A stretch of 64,000 nucleotides of DNA, taken from positions 806,001 to 870,000 of the forward strand of contig OX327704.1 of the NCBI GenBank assembly GCA_946807835.1, read 5' to 3'. This document shows, piece by piece, positions 48,180 to 59,660 of the stretch (position 1 is the first letter of the stretch; every line of letters begins with the position of its first letter). The notes beneath the pieces are model-generated. The model was not told the DNA's origin. It worked only from the letters and a program-made list of their open reading frames with translations, and did not search any database. Made by a program: the position numbers and the translations under genes. Source of the stretch: Ailanthus altissimus. Taxonomy: Eukaryota; Streptophyta; Magnoliopsida; Sapindales; Simaroubaceae.

Positions 48180-48840
48180 GTGACCCAGCAGAAGGTAGAT
48201 GCAGCTTTAGAAATTGTGACAGGTACGATGTTAATTTTTGATCGATATACTTATGTATTGATAGATCCTAGAACGACCCATTCTTTTATTTCTATGAAGT
48301 TTGCTACAAATGCTAGTATAGTGTCCCAGTTATTAGATTGTGCGGTAGTAGTGTCTCTTCCTACAGGAGACTCCATTGTGGCAGAAAATGTGTATAGAGG
48401 TAGTAAAATTAGTATTTAGGGCCAAGAATTCATGGCTGGTTTGATTTTGCAGGCCATTAGTGATTTTGATGTGATTTTGGGAATATATTTATTGTCAAAA
48501 TATCGGGCCTTAATGGATTGTTTCCAAAAAGAAGTTAGATTATGTAGCTCAGAGGGAACGGAAGTCATTTTTTGTGGAGTGCAAAAATCACTTCCTGTTA
48601 ATATAGTGTCGTTAATGAGGGCAAGAAAGATGCTTCAGAAGTCGTGTCAGGGGTACTTAGTCTATGCCATAGAAGTAAAATATGGTGGAACTAAATTAAA
48701 GGATATTCTGGTGGTTAGAAAGTTTCTAGATGTATTCCTAAATAATCTTCTAGGTTTACCTCTAGATAGAGAAATAGAGTTTTGAATAGAAATAACTCCT
48801 AGAATGCAACCAATTTCTAAAGCACCCTATATAACATACT
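48180..48840 (+). pseudogene. Chromovirus protease to RT start, truncated
   Basis: 48,180-48,419 is the aspartic protease (VTGTMLIFDRYTYVLIDPRT then HSFIS; the active-site DSGAT/DPGAT is changed to DPRT). 48,432-48,785 is the rest, with SDFDVILGIYLLSKYRALMD (normally ILGMDWL), and leads into the RT lead sequence LPLDREIEF and PISKAPY at 48,780-48,830. The RT itself is missing: from about 48,870 the sequence is copia-like. Confidence 0.88.
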
Positions 48841-48869
48841 CATTGTAAAAACATGACAATGGTATGTTG

Positions 48870-49280
48870 CAAGTCAGTCAATTAAGAGTTATCTGAGTAA
48901 AAATTTATCTATAAAAAATTTGGTAGAGGCTTCCTATATATTAGGTATAAAGCTTTATAAAGATAGAGTTATGAAGTAGATAGGACTCTCCAAATCTTCG
49001 TATACAGACTAAGTCTTGAAAAGTTGCAATTTTAATAACTATGAGATAATTAATATATCTTTCAAACATGACATTCATCTTTCTAAGAGAAAGTATGCTC
49101 AAGTAGAAAATAAAAGAATAAGAGTGTCTAACATACAATTTTCATCAGCTAAAGGTAGCTTGATGTATACCATACTATGTACGAGTCCTGGATTTTGTGT
49201 TAAGATCGATGCTTATGTGTCATCCCTAAAGGTACATATATTTATGTATTTATACAAGTGTACATTCCCATTAAATCAGT
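48870..49280 (+). pseudogene. Copia RT/RNase H junction fragment
   Basis: The plus strand reads ASYILGIKLYKDRVMK, then IGLSKSSYTD and, in the frame at 49,016-49,282, KRKYAQVENKRIRVSNIQFS, SAKGSLMYTILCTSPGFCV. These are the ASYILGIKI.RDR, LGLSQ..YI, and IPYASAIGS.MYAM.CTRPD blocks of copia elements. The catalytic YVDD and the rest of RNase H are absent. It is joined directly to the gypsy fragment. Confidence 0.87.
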
Positions 49281-49299
49281 AATACCCATTTATATAGTA

Positions 49300-50560
49300 T
49301 TATACAATGTAACGTTACAGACATTGTAGATCTGAAGGAGTTCAGATCAGATCTAAAAGAGTTTAGATAAAGGCCTATAGTTAGCCATGCTGAGAGATAT
49401 AAATGCTAAATGTTAGCACAACTAAGTGTTAGCTGGTTATAATACTCAGTAGATCCAAGAGTTGGAGCCTTGTCTATAATGGGCCATAGACTTGGGAATA
49501 TACCAGTAACTGCATAGTTATAATCAGGTGACAGAAAATGCCAGTTACGCAAGTATGTTCTCAAATAATTGTCCCTAATCTATTTCTGCCGATGCGGGTC
49601 TGTCAGTGGATACCTTTATAAATAGATCAGCGTATGTCGTACCTATAGGGTATAGATAGTCGTTCCTAGCCGACCATGAGCTTGGAGCTCGTATTGACAT
49701 ATGGGTATCTAGTTAGGACTGGATATGGGACAGACTCACGAGAGCCTCCGATAGACACCCTATGTAAGCCGTCAACGGAGGGTCCTCTCAGGTTAAGTAG
49801 TATACGTAGTCCTTTGACCTGAGTGCCACGATAGGCTTGTAAGTGATCCACCATACTTTGGTTTCACGTATGTCACAGACCTTTCATGATATAACCGTTG
49901 GGTGTCACTGGGTATGGTCTGATGCTTATGAAGTCTGGTGTGTACAGATATAGGATCCGTCAACTCGCATAGGGAGTTTAATATCCAGATGCTTCTAGAT
50001 TGTATCTCAGAAAGTCTTGTGGCCACAAGCATTAATCCCGGGAAAGAGTTCCGTCAAGGTAAAACAATATGGCAAAGGAGTTTGTGCATATTGCTCAGTG
50101 AGATACAAGTTTAGAGATAAGACATGGATGATCACTAAGGGATTTGACAGTGATAATCTATATCCCTACACATCCAAAATATCATGACGAAAGGACTATA
50201 TGTATATGTTGTATCCTCAGCTTGTATAGTTCAACGCGTTGATTTGTATATCCGTGACGTGTGCGTGGGGCATTGCTCACGGACTCATGGAATAGTTTCA
50301 TTTGACAAATCGGGCATAGGACCTAGGGAGTCCTACGATATAGAGTGTACTCGTTGTGCACTGGGGCAGCGTATCGGATTAAAGTATTTAATCCAGCAAT
50401 ATTCAGTACTATTACGAGAATACGTGCTTGTCTGTATTTAAGTATTAAATACAATAATTAGTCAATAATTATTATTTACTAATTGTATAATAACACGTGG
50501 TGTATTGTGGACCCTCAGTTGAGTTTACCCAATTGCGAGTTTGATGGGACCCACTAGAGG
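49300..50560 (+). repeat. Dispersed noncoding repeat, copy C (probable copia LTR)
   Basis: Best conserved copy of the family. Its words CCTCCGATAGACACC, GTCCTTTGACCTGAG, GGTATGGTCTGATGCTTATG, GTGGCCACAAGCAT and TACTCGTTGTGCACT recur in copies A, B and D. It is less AT-rich than its surroundings and has no gene. The copia fragment just upstream on the same strand supports an LTR. Confidence 0.7.
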
Positions 50561-50759
50561 TAACCTTGGTAACTATTTATAATGAGCAAAATGGTCATTT
50601 TATACTTTGATTATTTAATGGCTAAATAATCAAAATATCTCTCTTATTTTATTATATAATATATTTTTATTTTATTTTTTTATATTATACATTATTATAC
50701 TATATTATAAGATATTATATATAATAATATTATATTTTGGGTGCCAAATAGTTGGTCCA

Positions 50760-52230
50760 ACAATGATAATGATTTTTCGAATGGATAAACAATATCATAA
50801 AAGTGTTTGTGAATATTGTTATGAAACTAAAAATCTGTAGATAAGTTCATGGTTGAGCAAATAAAGATTTGACGGTGATGATCTATATCTCTGCTTTTTA
50901 AGAATATAAATGATGGAAGGATTATACGAATATGTTATAACCTCAACTTGCATGGTTTAACGCATTACTTTGTAATATCCATAACGTGTGTGTGAGACAT
51001 CGTTCACGGACATATGGAGGAGCTCTATATGACAAATCGGGCGTGGACCAAGAGAGTCTCTCAATATAAAATGTACTCGTTATGCACTATGATAGTAGAC
51101 TTGATTGAATAAATCGATCTAGTAAATTCTAGAAAAATAGAATAATTATTTCAAAATCTCTCGGGATGTGCATTTGTCAAGACTTAATTATTAAATATAT
51201 CATTTAATTAGTTAATAAAAGTTGTTAATCAATAAAATGTTGACCAGTAGCACAAATTGGTTTATGATTTGAATTTTATCTTAAATTTATCATTTACCTT
51301 GATAATAAAAATAAGTAAGGTAAAATTAATTATTCAAAAAAAAATTTGAATAATTAAATTTTATATTATTAAAAAATATTAAAATATTTTAATCATAGTA
51401 ATTGTATTTTGTTTTATACAAACAAGGGCTTAGATGTCGGTCATTGATTTACCTAATATAATTGAAGTAATTATATTTATTAGATAAAAATTAATTTAAG
51501 TAGCTATTAATCTAGTGCTTGATAAATTTAATTGAGTGGGAGGGTCAACAATGATAATGGTGGAGAGAGCACTTATTTTTTGTTTAGCCATCATTTAGAA
51601 AAACAATGAATTGAATTCATTCTTGGAGAATGAGAGGTTCGGTTAAGGTAAGAGTGGTAAGAGAGAGTTTTGATTTTTGTTCTTTCAATTGTTGAAAACA
51701 TAAATAAATTTCTCTTCATCTCTTCTTTTATGGATGACTTATAATGAATAAAAAGAAAATAGAAAATAAAATATTTATTTGAGACAAGAGTTGTTCAATA
51801 TAATTTTTCTATAGAAATTATTTCTAACAATTATACAAGAGTTGTATGTAAATATTTATCATCTCCATTTTAGAAACAAATTATTGTATTCAAAGAATTT
51901 GAATACATGTTGTTAGAAATTTTAAAACAAAGCTACCATTCTAGTTCTTTAATCCCATCAAACCGTTATGGACTAGAATTGTTTAAGAATATACTTTAAG
52001 GTGAACTCTTCGCTTAAATAGTTTGAGGATTTGAAGATTTTATAAATCTATCTTCATTAGATAAATATTCTTTACATGTTATTTTAACATAATTGCTCAT
52101 TATTTATAAATTTTATATAATAATTATACATAAATATATGTGTGATATATGTGTTTAATTTATTAAAATGAGTATATGTTGTTAATATATTTCTATTGCG
52201 TGTAATAAATTTTTATAATTATATGTATAT
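50760..52230 (+). repeat. Dispersed noncoding repeat, copy D (5'-truncated)
   Basis: It starts in the middle of the family unit (GTTTGTGAATATTGTTATG) and aligns with about 10,190-11,640 of copy A, not with the first part of copy C. So copies C and D stand in tandem but D lacks the first third. Low coding potential. Confidence 0.7.
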
Positions 52231-53239
52231 TGATATATCACACACTTAATACAATAATTTATTCTGACTATGCAATGGAATTGTGAACTTCCAAAGCTTC
52301 CTATCAAACTCTTTTCTTTTTAATTAAAAATTTTATTTATCAATTTATTCTTACTTTCAGACTTATTTATAAACTTTATTATTATTATTTTTACTCATAT
52401 TTTATTATTGAGTTGATGAAATTTCTTGGGAGAAGGCAAGTGTCATGAACTTAATGTTTGCTATTAAGAGATGGCAAGTCTTACAGATTTGGAGTTTGTT
52501 ATCGAAAACAAAAAGTAAGATCTGGCGTTTGCTATTGGCAAAAAAAAGTAATATATTATCTAATATTATTTATTTATTTGTATTTATTTAAAATTTACTT
52601 AATTTTTATTTGATACAAAATGTGACCTAAGCAATATAACTCATTCCACTATAAAATTATCTTTGTTTGTCCACATTGCAAAGTCAAAAAACAAAAATCA
52701 CACAAATTATTATTATTACTATTAAGTTTCCTTTTAATTATTGGCATTTTTTACTTTTAAGAATCTTGGATATGAAATTTCTTGGGTGAATTACAAAGAT
52801 ATGTTATTATATCATTAGAGAAAATTAATTTGTTTTAATAGATCAAAATTTTCTTTGATGATTTTTTTTATTTAATGTCTAATTTTATTCTTAATTTGAT
52901 AGCTAATTTATGGCCAAGTAGACACAACTCACAATAATTAATTTATACCATGCTATAGGGTGAAAAGCTTTGGTTTAAGGTCGTTTCAGAACAAACCAAA
53001 TCAATTGGTACTTAAATAATAATTAAAACTAAGCTGAATTGGTTTAACTAAGTTCTTGATTTTTTGTCATGTTGTATTATTTGTTTTTTATTTTAATCTA
53101 ATTTTTTAAATTTTAAATCAAATCAAAATAAAATAAAATTTATTAGTTCTTAAAAAAATAAGAATCAACCTTAACTAAAAGTGGAACCAAACCTAACTCT
53201 ATTAGTACCCACTCTACTATTGTCTTAAACCAACTAAAC

Positions 53240-53293
<54 letters not shown>

Positions 53294-54464
53294 GACGTGA
53301 TAAAAATTTATTTGGTGAAAATCAAAAGTCACCCAACTCATAATCTAATTAATAAGTACAAATCATTATAGTTTAGTAGCAATGGTCGAAGTGCACCTTC
53401 CCCTTTTAATATAGAAGTCTCAAATTTAAACCCATCCTCTAAAATTTAAATAAAAAATATGAAGAAAATAAGATAATGAGATACCAACATCTATCAAATA
53501 AATAGTTGATTGTAAAATGAACCAAGTTATTGAATCTTGAAATTATATCATCATAAGACTTTAAGAACGATACTTTTTAACACATCTTAGTGGCATGTAT
53601 TGCAGAATTTGCAATTGGCCCTAAAAATAACTTATTAAATAATATTATCTATTCATTCATATATATTTAATATAAATTGTGATATTTTTATTAATCACAT
53701 ATTATTTTTGTAAATTTGACCTATTTTTAGAGGTTTACCTAATTTATATTACCTTATTCCACTATTTTTGGGGGCTTACATATTTTTTTAAAACTTAAGA
53801 CACAAGATTTTAAAAGTTTACGTGCATATAAAAATTTGAGTTTACTCTAATAGAATACTTGCCACAAGTCAAATGCTTGTAATTGATTTAAAAAATTAAT
53901 ATTTTAAGTAATAATATTTAAGTGTGTGCACGCACACACACACATATATTAAAAAAAATATTAATTTTATTTAATATAGAATGTAACATTCTTTTTTATT
54001 CAATTACGTGACATTTTCATCACAATTGACCCATCCTCATAAATAAATTTGATTTACATTGTCAATCCTTACCATTTTTAGAGACTTATATGACAATCGC
54101 TTATTAAAATTCAAGACATAAAATATTAAAGACGAAAATTTAGGTCTAATGATATATTTTGATGATGAGATGATGATGCGACATTTTTGTACTTATTATT
54201 TAAAATTTTAAATTTTTTTTAGAATAAAAATATATAAAACTTATTATATTGTATTGCTTGTATTTAAAAAAACAAAATTATTATATGAACGTACAAATAT
54301 GCCCTTGGCCCTTGAAAATTTAATGAAAAATTCAAGAAAAGGGAGTATGAAATTTTTTTAAAAGAGATCTATTTGTCAACTTCTAATAAACTTTGGGATT
54401 CCAACTGTTGTTATCCTTAAATTAAATAAGGCTGACTAAAATACAAATGTGATATTTGTAAAAA
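52231..54464. other. AT-rich intergenic DNA upstream of the PPR gene
   Basis: No gene or recognisable element. It contains an ATT microsatellite (53,240-53,292), a short CA repeat near 53,930-53,944, and long A/T runs. Confidence 0.6.
53240..53292 (+). repeat. (ATT)n microsatellite
   Basis: About 17 uninterrupted ATT units between AACT and AAGACG. Confidence 0.97.
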
Positions 54465-54680
54465 AACAAAAAACAGAGAGAGTGAGAATTAAAAACTAAA
54501 GAAAAGAGAAAGAAGAAACAAAATGAAAAAAAAAAAAAAGAGAGAGAAACGTGAGAGAGAAATAAAAAAGATAAATGATAGGAAAATTGTAAGTAATAAA
54601 ATTATAATAAACAAATGAAAAAAAAATATGATAGGAAAAAAATAAAAAGAAAAAGAGAGACACGTGAAGAGATTTTTTTT
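54465..54680 (+). repeat. Purine-rich (A/G) tract upstream of the PPR gene
   Basis: More than 200 bp nearly without C, built of GAGAGA and A runs, with two similar pieces (AAAGAGAGAGAAACGTGAGA near 54,534 and AAAGAGAGACACGTGAAGAG near 54,652). Such tracts are common in plant 5' regions; the near-duplication suggests local slippage. Confidence 0.75.
54661..54666. promoter_or_regulatory. G-box-like CACGTG hexamer
   Basis: A CACGTG lies 165 bp upstream of the PPR start codon in the purine-rich tract. bHLH/bZIP proteins bind this core in plants. A single hexamer is weak evidence for use. Confidence 0.3.
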
Positions 54681-54830
54681 TTTTTGTTATGGGCTTGTTC
54701 ATGAATATGGGCCTCATAGAAAGTGAACCTGAAATTTTGAAAAAAAAAAAAGAAAAAGTATGAAAAGGGGCATGTTTTGGTTATTTCCCAATTTCCAATT
54801 CCCAGAAGCAGAAACTCTCCGTAAATTGCA

Positions 54831-56696
54831 ATGATTTTCAAATCAACACGTCGTTCATTTACATTTGCTTCGAAAGAAGCAGCAGCTTTTGCCACTGACT
54901 CTGGAAGCCTCTCAACTTTAAGTTCCAAAAATGAAAAATCCTCGTCTTCAACGACTCCACGGAACGATTCAGTACCCACAATCAAAGATCGAAGTTCTTT
55001 TGAGAGATTCCTCAAGCAAATTAGATGTAAATCAGGTAATAACAATATCACTCTCAACGACGCCCTTTATGTCTTCGATTCCATTATAACTATGCGCCCA
55101 TCTCCTTGCATTTCATACTTCAATATGTTGTTTAGTGCACTTGTTAAGAATAAGCAATACGATACTGTTCTTTTTCTTTACAAGAGACTTTATTCAATTG
55201 GGTTGTTGCCTGATTTTATTGGGTTAAATATTTTGCTTAATTGCTTTAGCAATATGGGTAGAGCGCGTGATGGTTTTGTAGTTTTAGGGAAGATTCTGAG
55301 GAGTTGTCTCACTCCAAATGCTGTGACCTTTACTTCTTTGATTAAAGGTTTGTGTGTGGATGGTAGAATTTTGGAGGCCACCCGGTTGTTTAAGAAACTA
55401 ATTTTTTTCGGTTGTAGGCCTAATGTGATTACATATACTACTTTGATTAATGGATTGTGTCGAACGGGCAATACAATTGTTGCTCTAAAGCTATTTGAGG
55501 AGATGGTTAACAGGAAAGGTGAATCCGGAGTCATTTGTAAGCCAGATGTTGTTACTTGTAATAGTATTATCAATGGCCTTTGTAAAGATGGGTTTCTAGA
55601 TAAGGCCAAGGAGTTGCTTCAGCAAATGAAGGATAGAAAAATTAATCCGGATACTTTTACTTATAATTCACTAATTCATGGATTTTGTTGTGCCGATGAT
55701 TGGAACGAGGCTAAATGTTTGTTTATTGAGATGATGGACCGAGATGTGCAGCCTAATTTGGTGACATTTACTATGGTGATAGATGATCTTTGCAAAAAGG
55801 GGAAGATGGACGAAGCTAATAAGTTGCTAGAATTGATGGTTGAGAGGGGTGTGAATCCCGACACTTTTACTTTTAATGCGTTAATGGATGGTTTATGCTT
55901 GACGGGTAAAATTAATCGTGCAAGGGAACTATTTGTTTCTATGGAGAGTAAGGGATGTAGGCATAGTGTTGTTAGTTATAATATTTTGATAAATGGGTAT
56001 TGCAAGAATCGGAACATAGATGAAGCTACAAGTCTTTATCGTGATATGCATTCCAAAGGAATTAAGCCAACGGCTATTACATATAATACCTTGTTTGTTG
56101 GTCTTTTTCAAATGGGTATGGTTGAAAATGCATTGAACTTCTCTGCTGAGATGCAACTTAATGGGGTTGTGCCTGATTCAGTTATATATAATACTTTTAT
56201 TGATGGGCTCTGCAAAAATGGTCATGTTATGGAGGCGGTGGAATTATTTCATGCTATAAGAGATTGCAATCTAGAACTTAATATTGTAACCTACAGCTGC
56301 CTCATTGACGGATTATGCAAAATGGGAAAATTCAAAATTGCTTGGGAACTGTTTCATAGCTTGCTTCATGTAGGCCAAAAACCTAATGTTGTAACATATA
56401 ATATCATGATGCATGGGCTGTGTAAAGATGGGAAAATAGACAAGGCAAATGATCTATTATTGGAGATGGAAGAAAAGGGTGTGGCACCCAATGTGGTCAC
56501 ATTTGATACGATTATGCATGGCTTCATCCAAAATAATGAGACATCGAAGGTGATTGAACTCCTTCACAAAATGAAGAAGAAAAATTTAACGCCAGATGCA
56601 TCTATATTTTCTATAGTGGTAGACTTGCTGGTAAAGAACAAAATTAGTTTGCACTCGCTTCCAACATTTCCTGTTCAACGGTCAAAAGGAAGCTGA
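54831..56696 (+). CDS. P-class PPR protein, Rf-like (RFL) type
   Basis: An intact, intronless 621-codon frame, typical length for this family. PPR proteins of the P class bind organelle RNA base by base and affect its processing, stability or translation. Residues 1-60 are rich in Ser, Thr, Arg and Ala with few acids in the first 20, which suits a mitochondrial or plastid targeting peptide. Fourteen repeats follow: 94-128, 129-163, 164-198, 199-239 (with a six-residue insertion, VNRKGESGVICKPD region), then 35-residue repeats from 240 to 589, and a partial last one to 621. Signature phrases such as NILLNCFSNMGR, TLINGLCRTGNT and the inserted CKPD in repeat 4 are typical of fertility-restorer-like PPRs. 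No E, DYW or SMR domain. Start chosen at the first ATG of the frame. Upstream lies a purine-rich tract; downstream, decayed copia. A broken paralogue starts at 63,782. Its target cannot be told from here. Confidence 0.95.
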   Translation: MIFKSTRRSFTFASKEAAAFATDSGSLSTLSSKNEKSSSSTTPRNDSVPTIKDRSSFERFLKQIRCKSGNNNITLNDALYVFDSIITMRPSPCISYFNMLFSALVKNKQYDTVLFLYKRLYSIGLLPDFIGLNILLNCFSNMGRARDGFVVLGKILRSCLTPNAVTFTSLIKGLCVDGRILEATRLFKKLIFFGCRPNVITYTTLINGLCRTGNTIVALKLFEEMVNRKGESGVICKPDVVTCNSIINGLCKDGFLDKAKELLQQMKDRKINPDTFTYNSLIHGFCCADDWNEAKCLFIEMMDRDVQPNLVTFTMVIDDLCKKGKMDEANKLLELMVERGVNPDTFTFNALMDGLCLTGKINRARELFVSMESKGCRHSVVSYNILINGYCKNRNIDEATSLYRDMHSKGIKPTAITYNTLFVGLFQMGMVENALNFSAEMQLNGVVPDSVIYNTFIDGLCKNGHVMEAVELFHAIRDCNLELNIVTYSCLIDGLCKMGKFKIAWELFHSLLHVGQKPNVVTYNIMMHGLCKDGKIDKANDLLLEMEEKGVAPNVVTFDTIMHGFIQNNETSKVIELLHKMKKKNLTPDASIFSIVVDLLVKNKISLHSLPTFPVQRSKGS

Positions 56697-57590
56697 TGTG
56701 TTGAGTTTTATATTAGGTGGCACGTGCTTTCAATATTCTGCCTAAAAACAAGCTCTCTAGAGAACCACATTTATATCACAAAATGTAAAATTGTGTTGCC
56801 AATTAAGAACAGTGTTCATTGGAGATTTTTATGGGTTCTTTTGATCACAATTTCATTGCCTAAATTTTTGTTTGGCAACTTCATTGTAAAATAATCTAAT
56901 TGTTAAATTTATGAGTGTTGCTACTATATGGTCCCTTTCTCATTCTACTCATTTTTCTTTATTCCTTTTTATGTTTTGGATGTTATGAATTGGGAGAATA
57001 GCATCCAGTGCAAATATTAATTATTTGGACTGTTCTTGTAGGAGTTTTTACTTTATGTTTTCTTAAATAATTACAAAATAACAGTTTTATGTTTCTTCTG
57101 TGAAATGACTTATTCTGCATGCGCAAGGTTTATGTATAAACTTTCTGTTAGATTGATATTCTTTGGTATATAATACTTTTATTTGATGATTCAGGGTAAA
57201 CAGGAAAACATCAATGCATGAAACAGAGCATTAGTCCTCGGTTGATGTATTGCTGACTTTGAATTTTTTTTCCTTTAACTTTAAAACTTTTCTGTATTAA
57301 CATAACTAGATCCTTCCGCATTGCTTTTTAAGCGGGATTTGATTGTATGATCAGAATTGGTGATAGTAGCATGACAAACTATTACTTACAATGACAAGAT
57401 TCAAGATAAGGGATTGCTCTTTGGTAGATCATTCTTCTGTCTTTATTTCCTTTTTTGCATTTTCTTGCATTTCTGAGGTTAAGTTTGCTTCTCATGATGG
57501 AATAAGGCAGTTCATATTCTCTCCAAATTTGCTTTTTTAAGTGTGTTTATCTTTATATTTTTACTTGTGCTTAAATTTACTGTTGTAACT
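56697..57590. other. 3' flank of the PPR gene
   Basis: No second gene. The first 200-300 bp should contain the 3' UTR; AATAATCT and TTGTAAAATAAT near 56,885-56,895 could serve as polyadenylation signals. Confidence 0.5.
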
Positions 57591-57599
57591 CCCTGTTTC

Positions 57600-59660
57600 C
57601 AGTTGTACTTAGTTGAGTCACCACTTGATCAATAAGAACTGTACTGGTACCTTTATGAGAATGTCCTCAACATATATTAGGACCAGGAAGAATTTGATTT
57701 TGAAATGGTCAAACTCGAGCCAACAGCTGTCTCAGCCTCTCATACCAAGTACCAAGCCCTTGGGGCTTGATTTAGCCCATAGAGAGCTTTTTGGAGCTTG
57801 CATACATAAGTACGTTACAGAATGTTTTTGAAGCCTTCAGTTTGGGACATGAGTACTTCTTCTGTAAGGAAACCATTAAGATAGGCATAATTAATGTCAT
57901 TTGTCTTATATTCCATCCTTCTACCGACTGTAAGACAATTACTCTGACTGTGGAGGCCTTTGCAATTGGGTTGAAGGTCTCAGAGTAATCAACCCCAGTA
58001 ATTTGATGAAAGCCCCTTGCAACCAACCTGGCCTTACTTGGATATGCTGCCATCTGGGTTGTATTTGATTCAGAACACTTCTATGCTGCCACTTCTTGTC
58101 TGCTAATGCCATGGTATCACTGGTACGTTCTATTTCTTGGACTGTTGTTTGATATATTTTTGGTTTAAAGATGTTAACTTTTGCTCTTGTGATGATAGGA
58201 TGATGAGAAAGAGGTTGTAAAGGCAATGGTGGTGGAATGGATGAGTGTTTGTAATTGTAGATGATTCTGTATGAATGGAAAGTTGTGGTGTAAGTAAAGG
58301 TTTGTTGGCAGATAAGGAATGAGTTGATTATTGGTCTAGATGTGATGAATGTTGTGTATGGTGATCTGATATGGAATTTGTACTTTCAGCAAGATGTTGG
58401 TCAGGGGCAGCATTTGGAGCCTGAGGGGATGCTGAATGCTGAGAAAGATGATGTCTGGCATTGTTTGTAATATTAATTAAGGGAATGGTAAAAACAGAGG
58501 GTAAGAGAGCAAAGTTTCTGCACTCACCTCCCTAATTTGACTGTAAAATCTTATTGGACCTGTTTAGATCTTTTTCATCTTGAAGTTTGAAGGTTTAAAC
58601 ACTTCTAAACACTGAGATATTTGAAATTTCCAAGTGTATCTTGTGAAATCATCTAGAAATGACATACAATATTTGATAATTTCTCTAGATAGGATAAGTT
58701 CATGATCCCTTATATCCATATATATCAGTCTAAAGGAATTTTTCTTTGATTTTTTGTTTCTGTTGAGGGATAATGAAGCTTGTGGACTTAGCCAAATTGA
58801 ATCACCACAGGATTGAGGTACAGAGTTTCTATTGAGATATTTGAAGTCTTTACAAGCTTGTAATACATGATGAGGAGTGTGTTGACTAGGATGTCCTAGT
58901 CTTCTATGGATTTCATCAATATCAGAATTAGCTTAGTGCTGCTTACATGGGCACTTTTATTACAAACTTAACCTATTCTAGAACAACTCTTAGGAGTTAG
59001 TACATGTAATAGAAACTAGTCTCTTACAAACTTGCACTTCACTATCTAAATAAAAAGCCTTATAGGATAGTGCAGACAACATAGAAGAGGATTTGTTTTA
59101 AAGAGAAAAATGTCTCCATTTATTGACTGAGAATTCAAAAAATGAACCATTCAACAACTGTCTATACAATCCTTTTTCAGTACTCTGTAATCTCCCTCTG
59201 CATGTTGTTGGTTATTCCAGGGACATGGCATGTTTTCAAATATATCTTTTGAGCAATTTTTGAACTAGCAAGAGCAACAGAACTTATATGTGAAATTTGT
59301 AAGTCCTCACTATTTCCAATAATGAGAAAGTTAGCACCTACATATATTCTTATTTCTTTGGGAATTTATCCTGATCATTACTAAGATAATAAGTGACTTC
59401 ACTGTCGAGATACCAGCCTTGATCTGCCAACTCCTTATGGTGTTGCAATATAGGTTGACTTCTTGTTGCTCTGTCCGTACACCTGCTGATTATGATTACT
59501 CTGAACATGAACCACAACAGGATCAAAATTCTTATCGAGTCCTGTTAGGATGTGCATGATTATTTCATCTTCATTGATTGGACTCCGAACCATAGCAAGA
59601 CTAAGAACTGGGCTTTTAATTTTCATGATAAATTTAGTTATTGACATAGATCCTTTGGTA
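57600..59660 (-). mobile_element. Second Ty1/copia remnant (gag, integrase, RT)
   Basis: On the minus strand from right to left: gag at 59,435-59,647 (MSITKFIMKIKSPVLSLA, INEDEIIMHILTGLDKNFD), integrase traces at 58,570-58,790 (KYCMSFLDDFTRYTWKF block), an H.M.TRAK linker at 58,170-58,226 (HHPIITRAKVNIFKPK), and RT at 57,772-58,053 (KARLVARGFHQITGVDYSET then FNPIAK, GWNIRQM). The RT further left is degraded (PKGLVLGT...YERLRQLLA). No LTRs recognised. Stops in all parts. It belongs to a different lineage from the 4,003-8,668 element by its sequence. Confidence 0.88.

Noticed and set aside
49666..50032. Minus-strand frames of 62-79 codons in copy C
   Set aside because: The sequence is a noncoding repeat; the frames are not kept in copies A and B.
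54602..55057. 151-codon minus-strand frame overlapping the PPR start
   Set aside because: Antisense shadow of the PPR N terminus plus the purine tract.
55190..55609. 139-codon frame antisense to the PPR repeats
   Set aside because: Shadow of repetitive coding sequence; no independent domain.
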